From assembly GCA_900466475.1 (NCBI GenBank), contig UBMI01000010.1, forward strand, positions 372,001 through 436,000: a DNA stretch of 64,000 nt, given 5' to 3'. The notes beneath the pieces were generated by a model that worked only from the letters and a program-made list of their open reading frames with translations, did not search any database and was not told where the DNA came from. A program made the position numbers and the translations under genes. This stretch comes from Hyphomicrobiales bacterium. Its GTDB lineage: Bacteria > Pseudomonadota > Alphaproteobacteria > Rhizobiales > Rhizobiaceae. Positions 53,967-62,081 of this stretch are shown here, piece after piece. Each line of letters begins with the position of its first letter. Within the stretch, counting starts at the first letter, position 1.

Positions 53967-53993
53967 GGATCAGGCGGACAAGCCGCCTGATCC
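53967..53993. terminator. Stem-loop between convergent hxlR and MFS genes
   Basis: GGATCAGGCGG-ACAAG-CCGCCTGATCC is a perfect 11-bp stem. There is no T-run, so termination efficiency is uncertain, but its place between convergent stops fits a shared terminator. Confidence 0.65.
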
Positions 53994-54000
53994 TGAATGA

Positions 54001-55209
54001 TTACTTCTCGCGGCCTTCCGTCAGGAAGAACAGGAAGGCGACTGCCGGGAAGCAGAAGCCGATCCAGGCCGCCATCGTCCAGCCACCCGTTGCATAGGCC
54101 CAGCCGCCGAGCGCCGAACCGATGGCGCCGCCGGTGAAGAAGGTCGCCATGAAGAGGCCGTTCAGGCGGCCGCGATGTTCCGGGCTCAGCCCGTAGATGG
54201 CGCGCTGACCGCAGACGAGATTGGTGGTCACGCCGAAATCCAGGAGGATCGCAGCAGCCGTCAGCAGGATGAGCGCCGTCAGCGAGCCATCGGTGGCGAA
54301 GTGGCTGATGAGGAAGGAGCCCATGCCGAGCAGCATGGCGAGCGTGGATGCGACTTTCGTCATGCCTCGGTCGGCCAGTCGGCCGGCAATCGGCGAGGCA
54401 ATGGCGCCGGCGGCACCGGCAAGCGCAAAGAGAGCGATGCCGCTCTGCGAGATGCCGAAGGCGGGGCTGGCGAGCAGCAGCGGCGCAGTCGTCCAGAACA
54501 GGCTGAAGGCGCCGAACATGCCGGCCTGATAGAGGGCGCGGCGTTGCAGCACGCGCGAGTTCACCGCCAGATGGCCCATGGAGGCCAGCAGTTCACCGTA
54601 CCGCAGCTTGGTGTGGGGGACGCGGACCGGCAGGTTGGCGCGCAGCACGATGCCGAGGGCGATCATGACCGCTGCAGTGACGTAATAGACCATATGCCAG
54701 GACGAGGCTTGGGCAACGAGGCTCGCGAAGGGGCGGGCGAGCATGATGCCGCAGAGCAGGCCGCTCATGACATTGCCGACGACCTGGCCGCGCGTCGCGT
54801 CCGGCGCCATGCTGGCCGCGAAGGGGACGAGGACCTGCGCTGCGACCGAGGCGAGACCGATACAGAGCGAAGCCGTCAGGAACATGCCGGGCGTGGAGGA
54901 GAAGGCCGCGCCGACGAGGGCAAGTGCGGAGCCGACAGTCAGTGTCAGGATGAGACGACGATTTTCGAAGAGGTCGGCAAGCGGCACCAGGAGCAGAAGG
55001 CCGAGACCGTAGCCTATCTGCGTGAGCGTGACGATGAGGCCAGTTGCGGCAGGCGAGAAACCGAGATCGGCGCTGATCAGGCCTGCCAGTGGCTGGCCGT
55101 AATAGAGGTTGGCGGCGACGAAGCCGCAGGAGGCTGCAAAAAGGAAGGTTAGCCAGGGGGATAGGGCGCGAGGCAAGGCCGCATCCTGAGTGGTGGCTGA
55201 AACGCTCAT
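54001..55209 (-). CDS. MFS transporter
   Basis: A 402-residue major facilitator with twelve helices. LLLVPLADLFENRRLILTLT between helices 2 and 3 is the variant of the GxxxDRxGRR motif, and SPIAGRLADRG in the second half is another. It resembles drug or sugar exporters. ATG 55209 has GGAG. A TetR-type gene follows upstream on the same strand and may regulate it. Confidence 0.92.
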   Translation of the reverse strand: MSVSATTQDAALPRALSPWLTFLFAASCGFVAANLYYGQPLAGLISADLGFSPAATGLIVTLTQIGYGLGLLLLVPLADLFENRRLILTLTVGSALALVGAAFSSTPGMFLTASLCIGLASVAAQVLVPFAASMAPDATRGQVVGNVMSGLLCGIMLARPFASLVAQASSWHMVYYVTAAVMIALGIVLRANLPVRVPHTKLRYGELLASMGHLAVNSRVLQRRALYQAGMFGAFSLFWTTAPLLLASPAFGISQSGIALFALAGAAGAIASPIAGRLADRGMTKVASTLAMLLGMGSFLISHFATDGSLTALILLTAAAILLDFGVTTNLVCGQRAIYGLSPEHRGRLNGLFMATFFTGGAIGSALGGWAYATGGWTMAAWIGFCFPAVAFLFFLTEGREK

Positions 55210-55302
55210 CAGAAACTCCAACAGGCAATGATTGGGAGGATTGAATGCAATTTTATCGTTTGCCGCCACCCGATCCCTGACCGGATGACGGTATTTCTCT
55301 CA

Positions 55303-55926
55303 TCAAGTTACGAGACGCATTGCGGCCTCGGCCGCAGCCATCATCTCTTTCTCGCCGCGTCCCGTCCTCCCGATGACGCGAAAGCCCTTCGTCAGGCAGA
55401 GAAATGTGAGGGCGGTAGTATCGGCATCCACGGTTGACGGGATCGTACCATCGGCCTGGCCGATGCGGATGAGATCGGCCATCAGCTTTTCGTCAGCGGA
55501 AAAGGCGGCGGCCACATGTTCCGCGGTCTCCTCGTCGAGCAGCGAAATGTCGTTTGCGCCACCGACGACGAGGCAGCCCTTGAGGCCCGCTTCGCCGTGG
55601 GAAAGCTCGGCGTAATACAGGACCATCTGGAAGACCTTTTCGCGGCCCGTCTTTACGGATGCGATCTTCGCCTCCAGCCGGCCGCGGCCGAGCTGGCGAT
55701 AGCGTCTGAAGGCGGCAAGAAAGATGCCGCGTTTATCCTTGAAAGCCTTGTAGACGCTGCCGGAGGCAAGGCCCATGGCTTCGGTCAATTCGCTGATGGA
55801 GGCGGCATGGTAGCCGCGCTCGGAGAACACGCGCAAAGCCGCATCGAGTGCCGAGTCCATGTCGAATTCGCGCGGGCGGCCGCGGCCGCGGGTTTTCGGG
55901 TCAGGTGTGAGGGTGTCAACGGTCAT
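55303..55926 (-). CDS. TetR family transcriptional regulator
   Basis: A 207-residue repressor with N-terminal helix-turn-helix (ALRVFSERGYHAASISELTEAMGLASGSVYKAFKDKRGIF) and a ligand domain. CFLVVGG-like segment GLKGCLVVGGANDISLLD fits the AcrR/TetR_C_16 group. It lies 93 bp upstream of the MFS gene on the same strand. Confidence 0.92.
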   Translation of the reverse strand: MTVDTLTPDPKTRGRGRPREFDMDSALDAALRVFSERGYHAASISELTEAMGLASGSVYKAFKDKRGIFLAAFRRYRQLGRGRLEAKIASVKTGREKVFQMVLYYAELSHGEAGLKGCLVVGGANDISLLDEETAEHVAAAFSADEKLMADLIRIGQADGTIPSTVDADTTALTFLCLTKGFRVIGRTGRGEKEMMAAAEAAMRLVT

Positions 55927-55986
55927 GGCGCCTAATTAGGGAATGACCGTTTCCAAATCAAGTAAAATTTCTGCCAGGCAGCAAAA

Positions 55987-56904
55987 TCAGAGGTCGAGCA
56001 CCCAGGTCTGGCCGTTCGCTTCCGGGCCGAACATGCGATGCCTCTCTTCGGAGACAAGCCGGAAGCCGGCCTTCTGATAGATGGCACGGGCGGTGTGGAG
56101 GAAGTCGTTGGTCCAGAGCGAAATCTGGCGGTACCCCTTGCGGCGGGAGAAGGCGATGCACTCGTCGACGAGTTGCCTGCCGAGGCCGAGACCGCGGGCG
56201 GCCTTGTCGACATAGAGCAGGCGGAGCTTGGCAACGCCATCGCCACCATTGGTGATCAGCACCGAGCCGAGATTGATGCCGCCGCGCTCGGCGATCCAGC
56301 AATATTCCATCTCGGGATCGAAACTGGCGAGGAACTTGCCGGCGACGTCGGCGACCAGCCCCTCGAAGCGCAGGTCCCAGCCATATTCCTCGGCATAGAA
56401 ACGTCCCTGGCTCTGAACGATCCAGCCGATATCGCCGGCGCGATGCGGGCGGATGACGGGGGCTGCCGGTTTTGCCTGAGGGTCGAGGATCGCGCGGATC
56501 GTTCGCATGGCGGCAATGGCGGCCTGCGGCTCGCCATCGGCGAGCGTATTGAAGCGGGCGGCGATCTGGGCGTTGGAGCGGCTGCCGAGCTCTTCGAACT
56601 GGGCGCGACCCCTGGCGGTGACAGTGAGAATCTGGCTGCGCTGATCGGCCGGATCGGGCGTTGCCTCAATGAAGTGTTCTTCGCGAAAGCGCTTGAGGAT
56701 GCGGCTGAGATAGGCGGGATCGAGCTGCAGGTCGCGGGCGAGGACGCCGGCATTGACGCCATCATGGGCGCCGATCTCGAACAGCACGCGCGCATCGGTC
56801 AGCGTGAAGGGGGTATCGAGATAGGGCTTGTTCAGGAGGCCGAGGAAGTTCGTGTAGAAGCGATTGAATTCGCGGGCGGATTCGACGAGGGCAATATCGG
56901 TCAT
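55987..56904 (-). CDS. MarR-GNAT fusion: HTH regulator with N-acetyltransferase
   Basis: A 305-residue two-domain protein. The N-terminal ~145 residues are a MarR winged helix (GVNAGVLARDLQLDPAYLSRILKRFREEHFIEATPDPADQRS). Residues ~150-305 are a GNAT acetyltransferase with the acetyl-CoA motif LYVDKAARGLGLGRQLVDECIAFSRRKGY. This fusion is a recognised architecture in proteobacteria; function is unknown. Confidence 0.92.
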   Translation of the reverse strand: MTDIALVESAREFNRFYTNFLGLLNKPYLDTPFTLTDARVLFEIGAHDGVNAGVLARDLQLDPAYLSRILKRFREEHFIEATPDPADQRSQILTVTARGRAQFEELGSRSNAQIAARFNTLADGEPQAAIAAMRTIRAILDPQAKPAAPVIRPHRAGDIGWIVQSQGRFYAEEYGWDLRFEGLVADVAGKFLASFDPEMEYCWIAERGGINLGSVLITNGGDGVAKLRLLYVDKAARGLGLGRQLVDECIAFSRRKGYRQISLWTNDFLHTARAIYQKAGFRLVSEERHRMFGPEANGQTWVLDL

Positions 56905-56921
56905 GGCAGGGTCTCCTACAG

Positions 56922-57022
56922 CATCGGCCCGAAAATCCGTTTCGATTTTCGGTGAGCCTGATGCGCAGATTCAAAGAGTTAGAACACCGTGCGTCAGAAT
57001 GGACGCACGGTGTTCTATCGAA
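56922..57022. repeat. Dispersed intergenic palindromic element, copy B
   Basis: GCATCGGCCCGAAAATC...GATTTTCGG is followed by a 13-bp perfect hairpin AACACCGTGCGTC-AGAATG-GACGCACGGTGTT (56982-57013). The opening and the GTGCGTCnGAATGGACGC core match copy A near 52.4 kb in inverted orientation. Confidence 0.75.
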
Positions 57023-57064
57023 ACCCTGCTGCTTTTATTTGACTGAGTCAACTAAATTGATGGC

Positions 57065-57787
57065 TCAGGCCGCTTCTTCTTCTTCGTTTGGGAGTTCTCC
57101 CTCGAACGCGAAATCGACAGCGGCGCGGGCGTGGATCGTCGTCGTGTCGAAGCCGGGCAGGGGCAGATGATCGGGATCGAGGATCAGGCAGATCTCGGTG
57201 CAGCCGAGGATGATGCCATCGGCGCCCTTGGCGTGGGCGCGTTCGATCACGGCCATGAGTTTTTCCCGCGAGCTGTCGAGCACCTTGCCGGCGCAGAGCT
57301 CGTTGAAGATGATGTCATGGACGGTGGTGCGGTCGGCGGCATCAGGCACGACGATGTCGAGGCCGAGGCTCTTCATGCGCTCGGTATAGAAGCCGTGCTC
57401 CATCGTGTATCGCGTGGCGAGCAGCAGCGGGCGCTTGCAGCCTGCTGCGTGAATCGTCTTGGCGGTCTCGTCGATGATGTGGATCAGCGGCACGGAGATA
57501 TGTGTCGCAACCTCGGGCGCGATCAGATGCATCGTGTTGGTGCAGATCAGCACGCAATCGGCACCGGCAATCTGCAGGCGCAACGCAACATCGCCGAGGC
57601 GCGAGGCAGCCTTATCCCAGGCGCCGGCCTTCTGCAGGGCAACGATCTCTTCGAAATTCACCGAATGCATGGTCAGTTCGGCAGAAGCTAGGCCGCCCAG
57701 GCGCTCACGCACCATTTCGTTGATGAGACGATAGTAAACTGCCGAACTTTCGAAGCTCATGCCGCCGATGAGGCCGATTGTTTTCAT
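57065..57787 (-). CDS. Aspartate/glutamate racemase family protein
   Basis: A 240-residue cofactor-independent racemase. It has GLIGGMSFESSAVYYRLINEMV, the first catalytic Cys in CVLICTNTMHLIAP, and the second in GIILGCTEICLIL, both in standard positions. It interconverts L- and D-Asp (or Glu). ATG 57787 follows GGGAGCGAG. Divergent from an Lrp-type regulator with likely binding boxes in between. Confidence 0.92.
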   Translation of the reverse strand: MKTIGLIGGMSFESSAVYYRLINEMVRERLGGLASAELTMHSVNFEEIVALQKAGAWDKAASRLGDVALRLQIAGADCVLICTNTMHLIAPEVATHISVPLIHIIDETAKTIHAAGCKRPLLLATRYTMEHGFYTERMKSLGLDIVVPDAADRTTVHDIIFNELCAGKVLDSSREKLMAVIERAHAKGADGIILGCTEICLILDPDHLPLPGFDTTTIHARAAVDFAFEGELPNEEEEAA

Positions 57788-57866
57788 GGATGCTCGCTCC
57801 CTGGAGTGTTTTTTGATGTCCTGATGATGCTGCAGATCGGGCGCGATGTGTTTGCGTTGTTTGTTC

Positions 57867-57919
57867 TTTTGCATCGTTCTGTGCTATACTTTTGCACCAT
57901 TTTCGATTTCTCTGCAAAA
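57867..57919. promoter_or_regulatory. Three evenly spaced TTTTGCA boxes, likely Lrp operator
   Basis: TTTTGCA occurs at 57867 and 57890, and its complement TGCAAAA at 57913: each box starts 23 bases after the last. They fill the space just ahead of the Lrp gene and facing the racemase gene. Regular spacing near two helical turns suits Lrp octamer wrapping. Confidence 0.5.
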
Positions 57920-57937
57920 TTTCAGCGTGGACTTTTC

Positions 57938-58399
57938 ATGATCGACGATCGCGACAGGCGGATTCTCGATATCCTGCAAGAGAATGCAGGCATCTCCGTG
58001 ACCGAGCTTGCCGAACAGGTGGCGCTTTCGGTTTCCGCCTGTTCGCGGCGCATCCAGCGGCTGGAAGAGACCGGCCATATCGCGCGGCGCATCGTCGTGC
58101 TCGACCGGGAAAAGATGGGCGTGCCGACGACCGTCTTCGCGCTTGTGAAGACCGCACACCATTCCGACGAGTGGACCGAGAGTTTCCGGCGGGCGATCAG
58201 CGATATCCCCGAGATCGTGGAGGCGCACCGGCTGACCGGCAACTACGATTACATCCTCAAGATCGTGCTGCCGCGCGTCGAGCACTACGACGTCATCTAC
58301 AAGCGCATCGTACGCCGGATCGAGCTTTTCGATGTCTCTGCCTCGATCTCCATGGAACTGATGAAGAGCGGCACCTCGATACCTGTCTCCTATGCCTGA
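57938..58399 (+). CDS. Lrp/AsnC family transcriptional regulator
   Basis: A 153-residue regulator with N-terminal helix-turn-helix (DDRDRRILDILQENAGISVTELAEQVALSVSACSRRIQRLEETGHI) and a C-terminal RAM effector domain (residues ~70-150, HRLTGNYDYILKIVLP). ATG 57938 begins the family N-terminus. It is divergent from the racemase gene, which suggests control of amino acid racemisation. Confidence 0.93.
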   Translation: MIDDRDRRILDILQENAGISVTELAEQVALSVSACSRRIQRLEETGHIARRIVVLDREKMGVPTTVFALVKTAHHSDEWTESFRRAISDIPEIVEAHRLTGNYDYILKIVLPRVEHYDVIYKRIVRRIELFDVSASISMELMKSGTSIPVSYA

Positions 58400-58487
58400 A
58401 GTCGTGGGCAGGCATGCTGAAACGGCGGTTGAATCCTTCCTGCGAAAGGCGACATTTGCTGCAGCGAAATGACGAAAGGGTAGGGTC

Positions 58488-59753
58488 ATGAGCGAACATC
58501 ATGTCGTCGTTGTCGGCGGCGGCTTCGGCGGGCTGCAGCTCGTCAACGGGTTGAAGGGGGCGGGCGTGAAGATCACGCTGATCGATCGGCGCAACCATCA
58601 TCTCTTTCAGCCGCTTCTCTATCAGGTGGCAACCACGATCCTGTCCACTTCCGAGATCGCCTGGCCGATCCGCCACCTCTATGCCGACCGGCCCGAGGTG
58701 ACGACGCTGCTCGGCGAGGTCAATGGCGTCGATGCACAAGCAAAGACCGTTACGCTGCGCAGCGGCATGGTGCTGAACTACGACACGCTGGTGCTGGCGA
58801 CCGGCGCCACGCATGCCTATTTCGGCCATGATGAATGGGAACCGGTCGCACCCGGCCTGAAGACGCTGGAAGATGCGACGACGATCCGCCGCCGCGTGCT
58901 GCTTGCCTTCGAGCGGGCGGAAGTGGAAAGCGATCCTGCGGTGCGCGATGCGCTCCTGACCTTTTCCATCGTCGGCGCAGGCCCGACTGGTGTCGAGCTT
59001 GCCGGCATTATTGCGGAGCTCGCGCATTTCACGCTGCCCAAGGAATTCCGCAATATCGATACGCGCAAGACCCGTGTCGTGCTGATCGAGGCAGGCCCGC
59101 GCGTGCTGCCTGCCTTTGCAGAGGATCTCTCGGCCTATGCGCGGAAGGCGCTCGAAAAGCTCGGTGTCGAGGTGCTGACGGGAACGCCGGTGACACAGTG
59201 CACGGCCGATGGCGTAACTATGGGTGAGGCCTTCATTCCGAGCCGGACCATCGTGTGGGCAGCGGGCGTGCAGGCCTCGCATGCGGCGCGCTGGCTTGGC
59301 GTGCCGGCCGACCGGGCAGGGCGCACCATCGTCGAAAAGGATCTGACGGCACCGGGCCTGCCGGATGTCTTCGTGATCGGTGACACGGCCTCCGTCACCC
59401 AGGAGAATGGCAAGCCGGTGCCGGGTATTGCGCCGGCTGCCAAGCAGCAGGGCGGTTATGTTGCGAAGGTGATCCGGGCGCGCATGTCCGGCAAACCCGC
59501 GCCCGCGCCATTCAAATATTTCCATCAGGGGAGCCTGGCAACGATCGGCAAGAGTGCGGCGATCATCGATTTCGGCCCTTTCAAGCTCAAGGGCTGGCTT
59601 GCCTGGTGGATCTGGGGTCTTGCCCATATTTACTTCCTGATCGGCACCCGCTCGCGTTTCAGCGTCGCCTGGAACTGGTTCTGGATCTATATGAGCGGCC
59701 AGCACAGCGCCCGGCTGATCACCCAGCGCGAGACGATGCGCGACGACGGCTAG
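58488..59753 (+). CDS. ndh: Type II NADH dehydrogenase (NDH-2)
   Basis: A 421-residue FAD enzyme that passes electrons from NADH to quinone without pumping protons. GGGFGG (residues 10-15) binds FAD and VGAGPTG (162-168) binds NADH. PDVFVIGDTA in the last third is a third FAD contact. The C-terminus (about 370-405, WLAWWIWGLAHIYFLIG) is hydrophobic and attaches it to the membrane. Confidence 0.93.
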   Translation: MSEHHVVVVGGGFGGLQLVNGLKGAGVKITLIDRRNHHLFQPLLYQVATTILSTSEIAWPIRHLYADRPEVTTLLGEVNGVDAQAKTVTLRSGMVLNYDTLVLATGATHAYFGHDEWEPVAPGLKTLEDATTIRRRVLLAFERAEVESDPAVRDALLTFSIVGAGPTGVELAGIIAELAHFTLPKEFRNIDTRKTRVVLIEAGPRVLPAFAEDLSAYARKALEKLGVEVLTGTPVTQCTADGVTMGEAFIPSRTIVWAAGVQASHAARWLGVPADRAGRTIVEKDLTAPGLPDVFVIGDTASVTQENGKPVPGIAPAAKQQGGYVAKVIRARMSGKPAPAPFKYFHQGSLATIGKSAAIIDFGPFKLKGWLAWWIWGLAHIYFLIGTRSRFSVAWNWFWIYMSGQHSARLITQRETMRDDG

Positions 59754-59876
59754 CAAAAGGCGCACCCGGTCGCGACAGCCGCGCTGACGAAATTACGTCC
59801 ACTCCGGCTGGATACGGATGTTCCCGGGCTATCCGGAAATTGCGCGGCTGTAGGGGCATGACTGTACGTGTCTCGA

Positions 59877-59898
59877 GGGCGGGAATTCTATCCCGCCC
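59877..59898. terminator. Hairpin between ndh and convergent exported-protein gene
   Basis: GGGCGGGA-ATTCTA-TCCCGCCC is a perfect 8-bp stem between two convergent genes. There is no clear T-run. Confidence 0.6.
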
Positions 59899-59910
59899 AT
59901 TCATACCGGC

Positions 59911-60624
59911 TTATTGCCAGCTGCCGTTGGGCAGGCGGCCGTGATAGGGCGTGTCGCGGCAATGTCCCCACGGGCCGAGCCAGTAGCCGGGAGGGCAGGG
60001 GTTGGCTTCGACCGGCGGATAGTACGGAGGGGGATAATAGGGCGCTGCATAGCCCGGGCGGGCCGCCAGGCCAAAGGCGGCGCCTGTCGCAAGGCCTAAG
60101 CCATACCAGCCGGCATTGTTCCAGCCGCGCCAATGATCGATGAAGACGGCGGCAGGCCCGGAGGCGCTGGCAAGGCTCCCTTCCAGTACTGAAACGTCGA
60201 AAGTCAGCGTCGTGCCCTCAAGCTTGGGCGATTTCAGCGTGACGACAGCATCGGCAATGTTTGAGCCACCGCCGAGGACCGAGACCGTGGCATTGGGTGG
60301 ATCCGCATCGAAATTGTCAGGTCCGGTCCCCCATTGCTTGACGAGTTCGTCCGTTGCCAGATGGCCGGCTGCCCGGACGGGCCGGTCTGCGAAGATGATG
60401 GCGTTTGCGGAGACGCCCGTCAGGGTCAGCTTGTCTCCTTCAAGCTTTGCGCCATCCGAATTGACGACGATCAGCGATGCGACCGGTCCCTGGCGACTGA
60501 CCTGGCCGATAGTCTTCTCGAGCGGAACATGCGGCTTCGGGGCTGCGTCCTGAGCGAGAGCGCTGCCGCCGAGCAACGCTAGAGTAGCTGCAAGCAACAG
60601 TTCGATCGTTGATGTGCGTGTCAT
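59911..60624 (-). CDS. Exported hypothetical protein with Pro/Tyr-rich GPWGHCR tail
   Basis: A 237-residue exported protein. The signal peptide ends at ALA. The middle is a beta-rich domain (SLIVVNSDGAKLEGDKLTLTGVSANAIIFADRP; TVSVLGGGSNIADAVVTLKSPKLEGTTLTFDVSVLEG). A short hydrophobic segment is followed by a Pro/Tyr stretch and the ending WLGPWGHCRDTPYHGRLPNG. ATG 60624 has AAGGAAG. Last of three small exported genes. The tail motif recurs in a gene remnant upstream of the cluster. Function unknown. Confidence 0.8.
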   Translation of the reverse strand: MTRTSTIELLLAATLALLGGSALAQDAAPKPHVPLEKTIGQVSRQGPVASLIVVNSDGAKLEGDKLTLTGVSANAIIFADRPVRAAGHLATDELVKQWGTGPDNFDADPPNATVSVLGGGSNIADAVVTLKSPKLEGTTLTFDVSVLEGSLASASGPAAVFIDHWRGWNNAGWYGLGLATGAAFGLAARPGYAAPYYPPPYYPPVEANPCPPGYWLGPWGHCRDTPYHGRLPNGSWQ

Positions 60625-60676
60625 CGATAACTTCCTTTTGGGGATGCTGATTGCCACTGGTCGATGCGGTAGCCGC

Positions 60677-60952
60677 CTAGCCGCCACCATGCTCGGCGGC
60701 ATAGGCGATGCCTGCCTGCACTTCGGCCATGGCCTGCTCGATGAGGCCGACGGCCCGCTCCTTGTGCCCGCCCTTGTTGGGAGTGGCGCGACGCAAGGCA
60801 GCGAGGGCGTTTTCGAGCGCACGCATCGCCGCGTCCATATTGCCCTGGTTAGCCATGGCAGGTGAGGCCGCAAGCGTTGCCGCCGGTCCGGCAGCCAAGG
60901 CGACGCCCATTCCGGCGAGGAGATTTCGGCGTGCGAGAATGAGTTCAGGCAT
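60677..60952 (-). CDS. Small exported protein with Tat-like signal
   Basis: A 91-residue protein. ARRNLLAGMGVALAAGPAATLAASPAMA is a signal with twin arginines, suggesting Tat export. The mature ~55 residues are helical with regular Ala (MDAAMRALENALAALRRATPNKGGHKERAVGLIEQAMAEVQ). ATG 60952 follows AAAGGAAA. No recognised family. It sits between the DUF992 gene and the GPWGHCR gene, with 52 bp to the latter, probably in one operon. Confidence 0.75.
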   Translation of the reverse strand: MPELILARRNLLAGMGVALAAGPAATLAASPAMANQGNMDAAMRALENALAALRRATPNKGGHKERAVGLIEQAMAEVQAGIAYAAEHGGG

Positions 60953-60981
60953 GTCATTTCCTTTCGCTGCGGTCGGGTTGT

Positions 60982-61461
60982 CTATTCGGAGGCGGTCAGT
61001 GTTACCCGGAGCACGCCGGTTGCGATGTTGATGCCGGTTTCGCCGTCAACGGAAAGCGGCTGCAGAGAGAAAGACTGATCATTGCCGCCGACGAGCGCAT
61101 TGGCCCCGACGCCGACGCCCACGGATGCACCTGCGCCGACGCCGACATATTTGCCGGCAAGCGCGCCTTTCGGGACTCCGCGCATTGCGGATGCGACACC
61201 CCAGATCAGATGGCCCTGATCCACCTTGCCAAGCTCGATGCCATATTCATCGATGCTGCCGGTGTAGTTTTCGGGCTGTCCGCCATCGGGCTTGAACTGA
61301 CAATTGAGTGACTGCTTTCGGCTCAATATCTCTCCGACGCCCTTCGAGACGTCGCAGGAGAGGATGCCGATCTTTGCAACATCGGCATGGCCCGGCCCTG
61401 CAGTCGCGGCCAGCATGGCAAGGACAAGCATTATTCCACCGGTGCTTTTCGATATATTCAT
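60982..61461 (-). CDS. DUF992 family exported protein
   Basis: A 159-residue exported protein. After a signal peptide (ending GHA) come IGILSCDVSKGVGEILSRKQSLNCQFKPDGG and ENYTGSIDEYGIELG, the DUF992 pattern with two conserved Cys. A glycine/valine zipper (GVGAGASVGVGVGANALVGG) lies near the end. ATG 61461 follows AAAAGGGGA. First gene of the exported-protein cluster. Function unknown. Confidence 0.87.
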   Translation of the reverse strand: MNISKSTGGIMLVLAMLAATAGPGHADVAKIGILSCDVSKGVGEILSRKQSLNCQFKPDGGQPENYTGSIDEYGIELGKVDQGHLIWGVASAMRGVPKGALAGKYVGVGAGASVGVGVGANALVGGNDQSFSLQPLSVDGETGINIATGVLRVTLTASE

Positions 61462-62045
61462 GATGAAGTCCCCTTTTCCATCAAGTTGCGACAAGGCAGG
61501 ACGAGCAGCTACTGTCAGGCAGGCTGGCCGTCGTAGGGAGTGCTGCGGCAATGTCCCCACAGGCAATGCGAGAAAGTAAAGGTACGACGGAGGTCTGGAT
61601 CGTCGTTTTGAGCATCGGTCTTCTGAAGTTGCAGATATGCGAAATCGACGGCCCGACGTATGTACGCAGCCGGATGCTACTACGGATACTTCAATTATAT
61701 CCGCCCATTACTGACTGCTTTATGAGGCATCGCGAACATACATTGGCTTTGATATGCCGAAATATGCCTGAGCGACATAATGAGTCGTAAATGGAACATT
61801 TGTCCAAGCGGTTACTTATTGCGCTCGCTGGATAGACTTGGGGAGTTCGGTCTTTGGGAAGGGCCGGTTGTGATCTTCCCATCGCTGCAGCCTCAGCGAG
61901 AATGCGTGGGGGAACGGGGAGAATATCGCGTTCGGGGGCGGATGATCCGGCATTCGCTCATGCCGCCGCATCCAGCTCCACGGGCAGAGCCTGTCGGGCA
62001 GTTGCTCTGACGATGCTGTCGCCATCAGTGCAGGATCCGGACATG
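61462..62045. other. Gene-free region upstream of the exported-protein cluster
   Basis: No credible complete gene is seen. At 61517-61565 (leftward) a remnant reads WGHCRSTPYDGQPA then stop, a partial copy of the C-terminal tail of the 237-residue exported protein. An open stretch without start codon precedes it up to about 61660. The segment 61640-61800 is less GC-rich than the rest. Confidence 0.5.
61517..61565 (-). pseudogene. Remnant of a GPWGHCR-tail exported-protein gene
   Basis: The leftward frame gives LWGHCRSTPYDGQPA followed by TGA, matching the tail WGHCRDTPYHGRLPN of the protein at 59911-60624; 16 consecutive bases are identical. No start codon or signal peptide lies upstream in this frame, so it appears to be the surviving end of a duplicated gene. 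Confidence 0.5.
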
Positions 62046-62077
62046 AAAAGGGCGGCTCGAGAGCCGCCCTTTTTTGT
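62046..62077. terminator. Bidirectional terminator near alcohol dehydrogenase end
   Basis: AAAAGGGCGGCTC (62046-62058) pairs with GAGCCGCCCTTTT (62061-62073), giving a long stem with A-run and T-run on either side, just past the stop of the leftward alcohol dehydrogenase gene. Confidence 0.85.
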
Positions 62078-62081
62078 TTCA

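Noticed and set aside
61551..62010. Small rightward frames in the gene-free region near 61.5-62.0 kb
   Set aside because: No ribosome sites, odd composition, and no similarity to known families.
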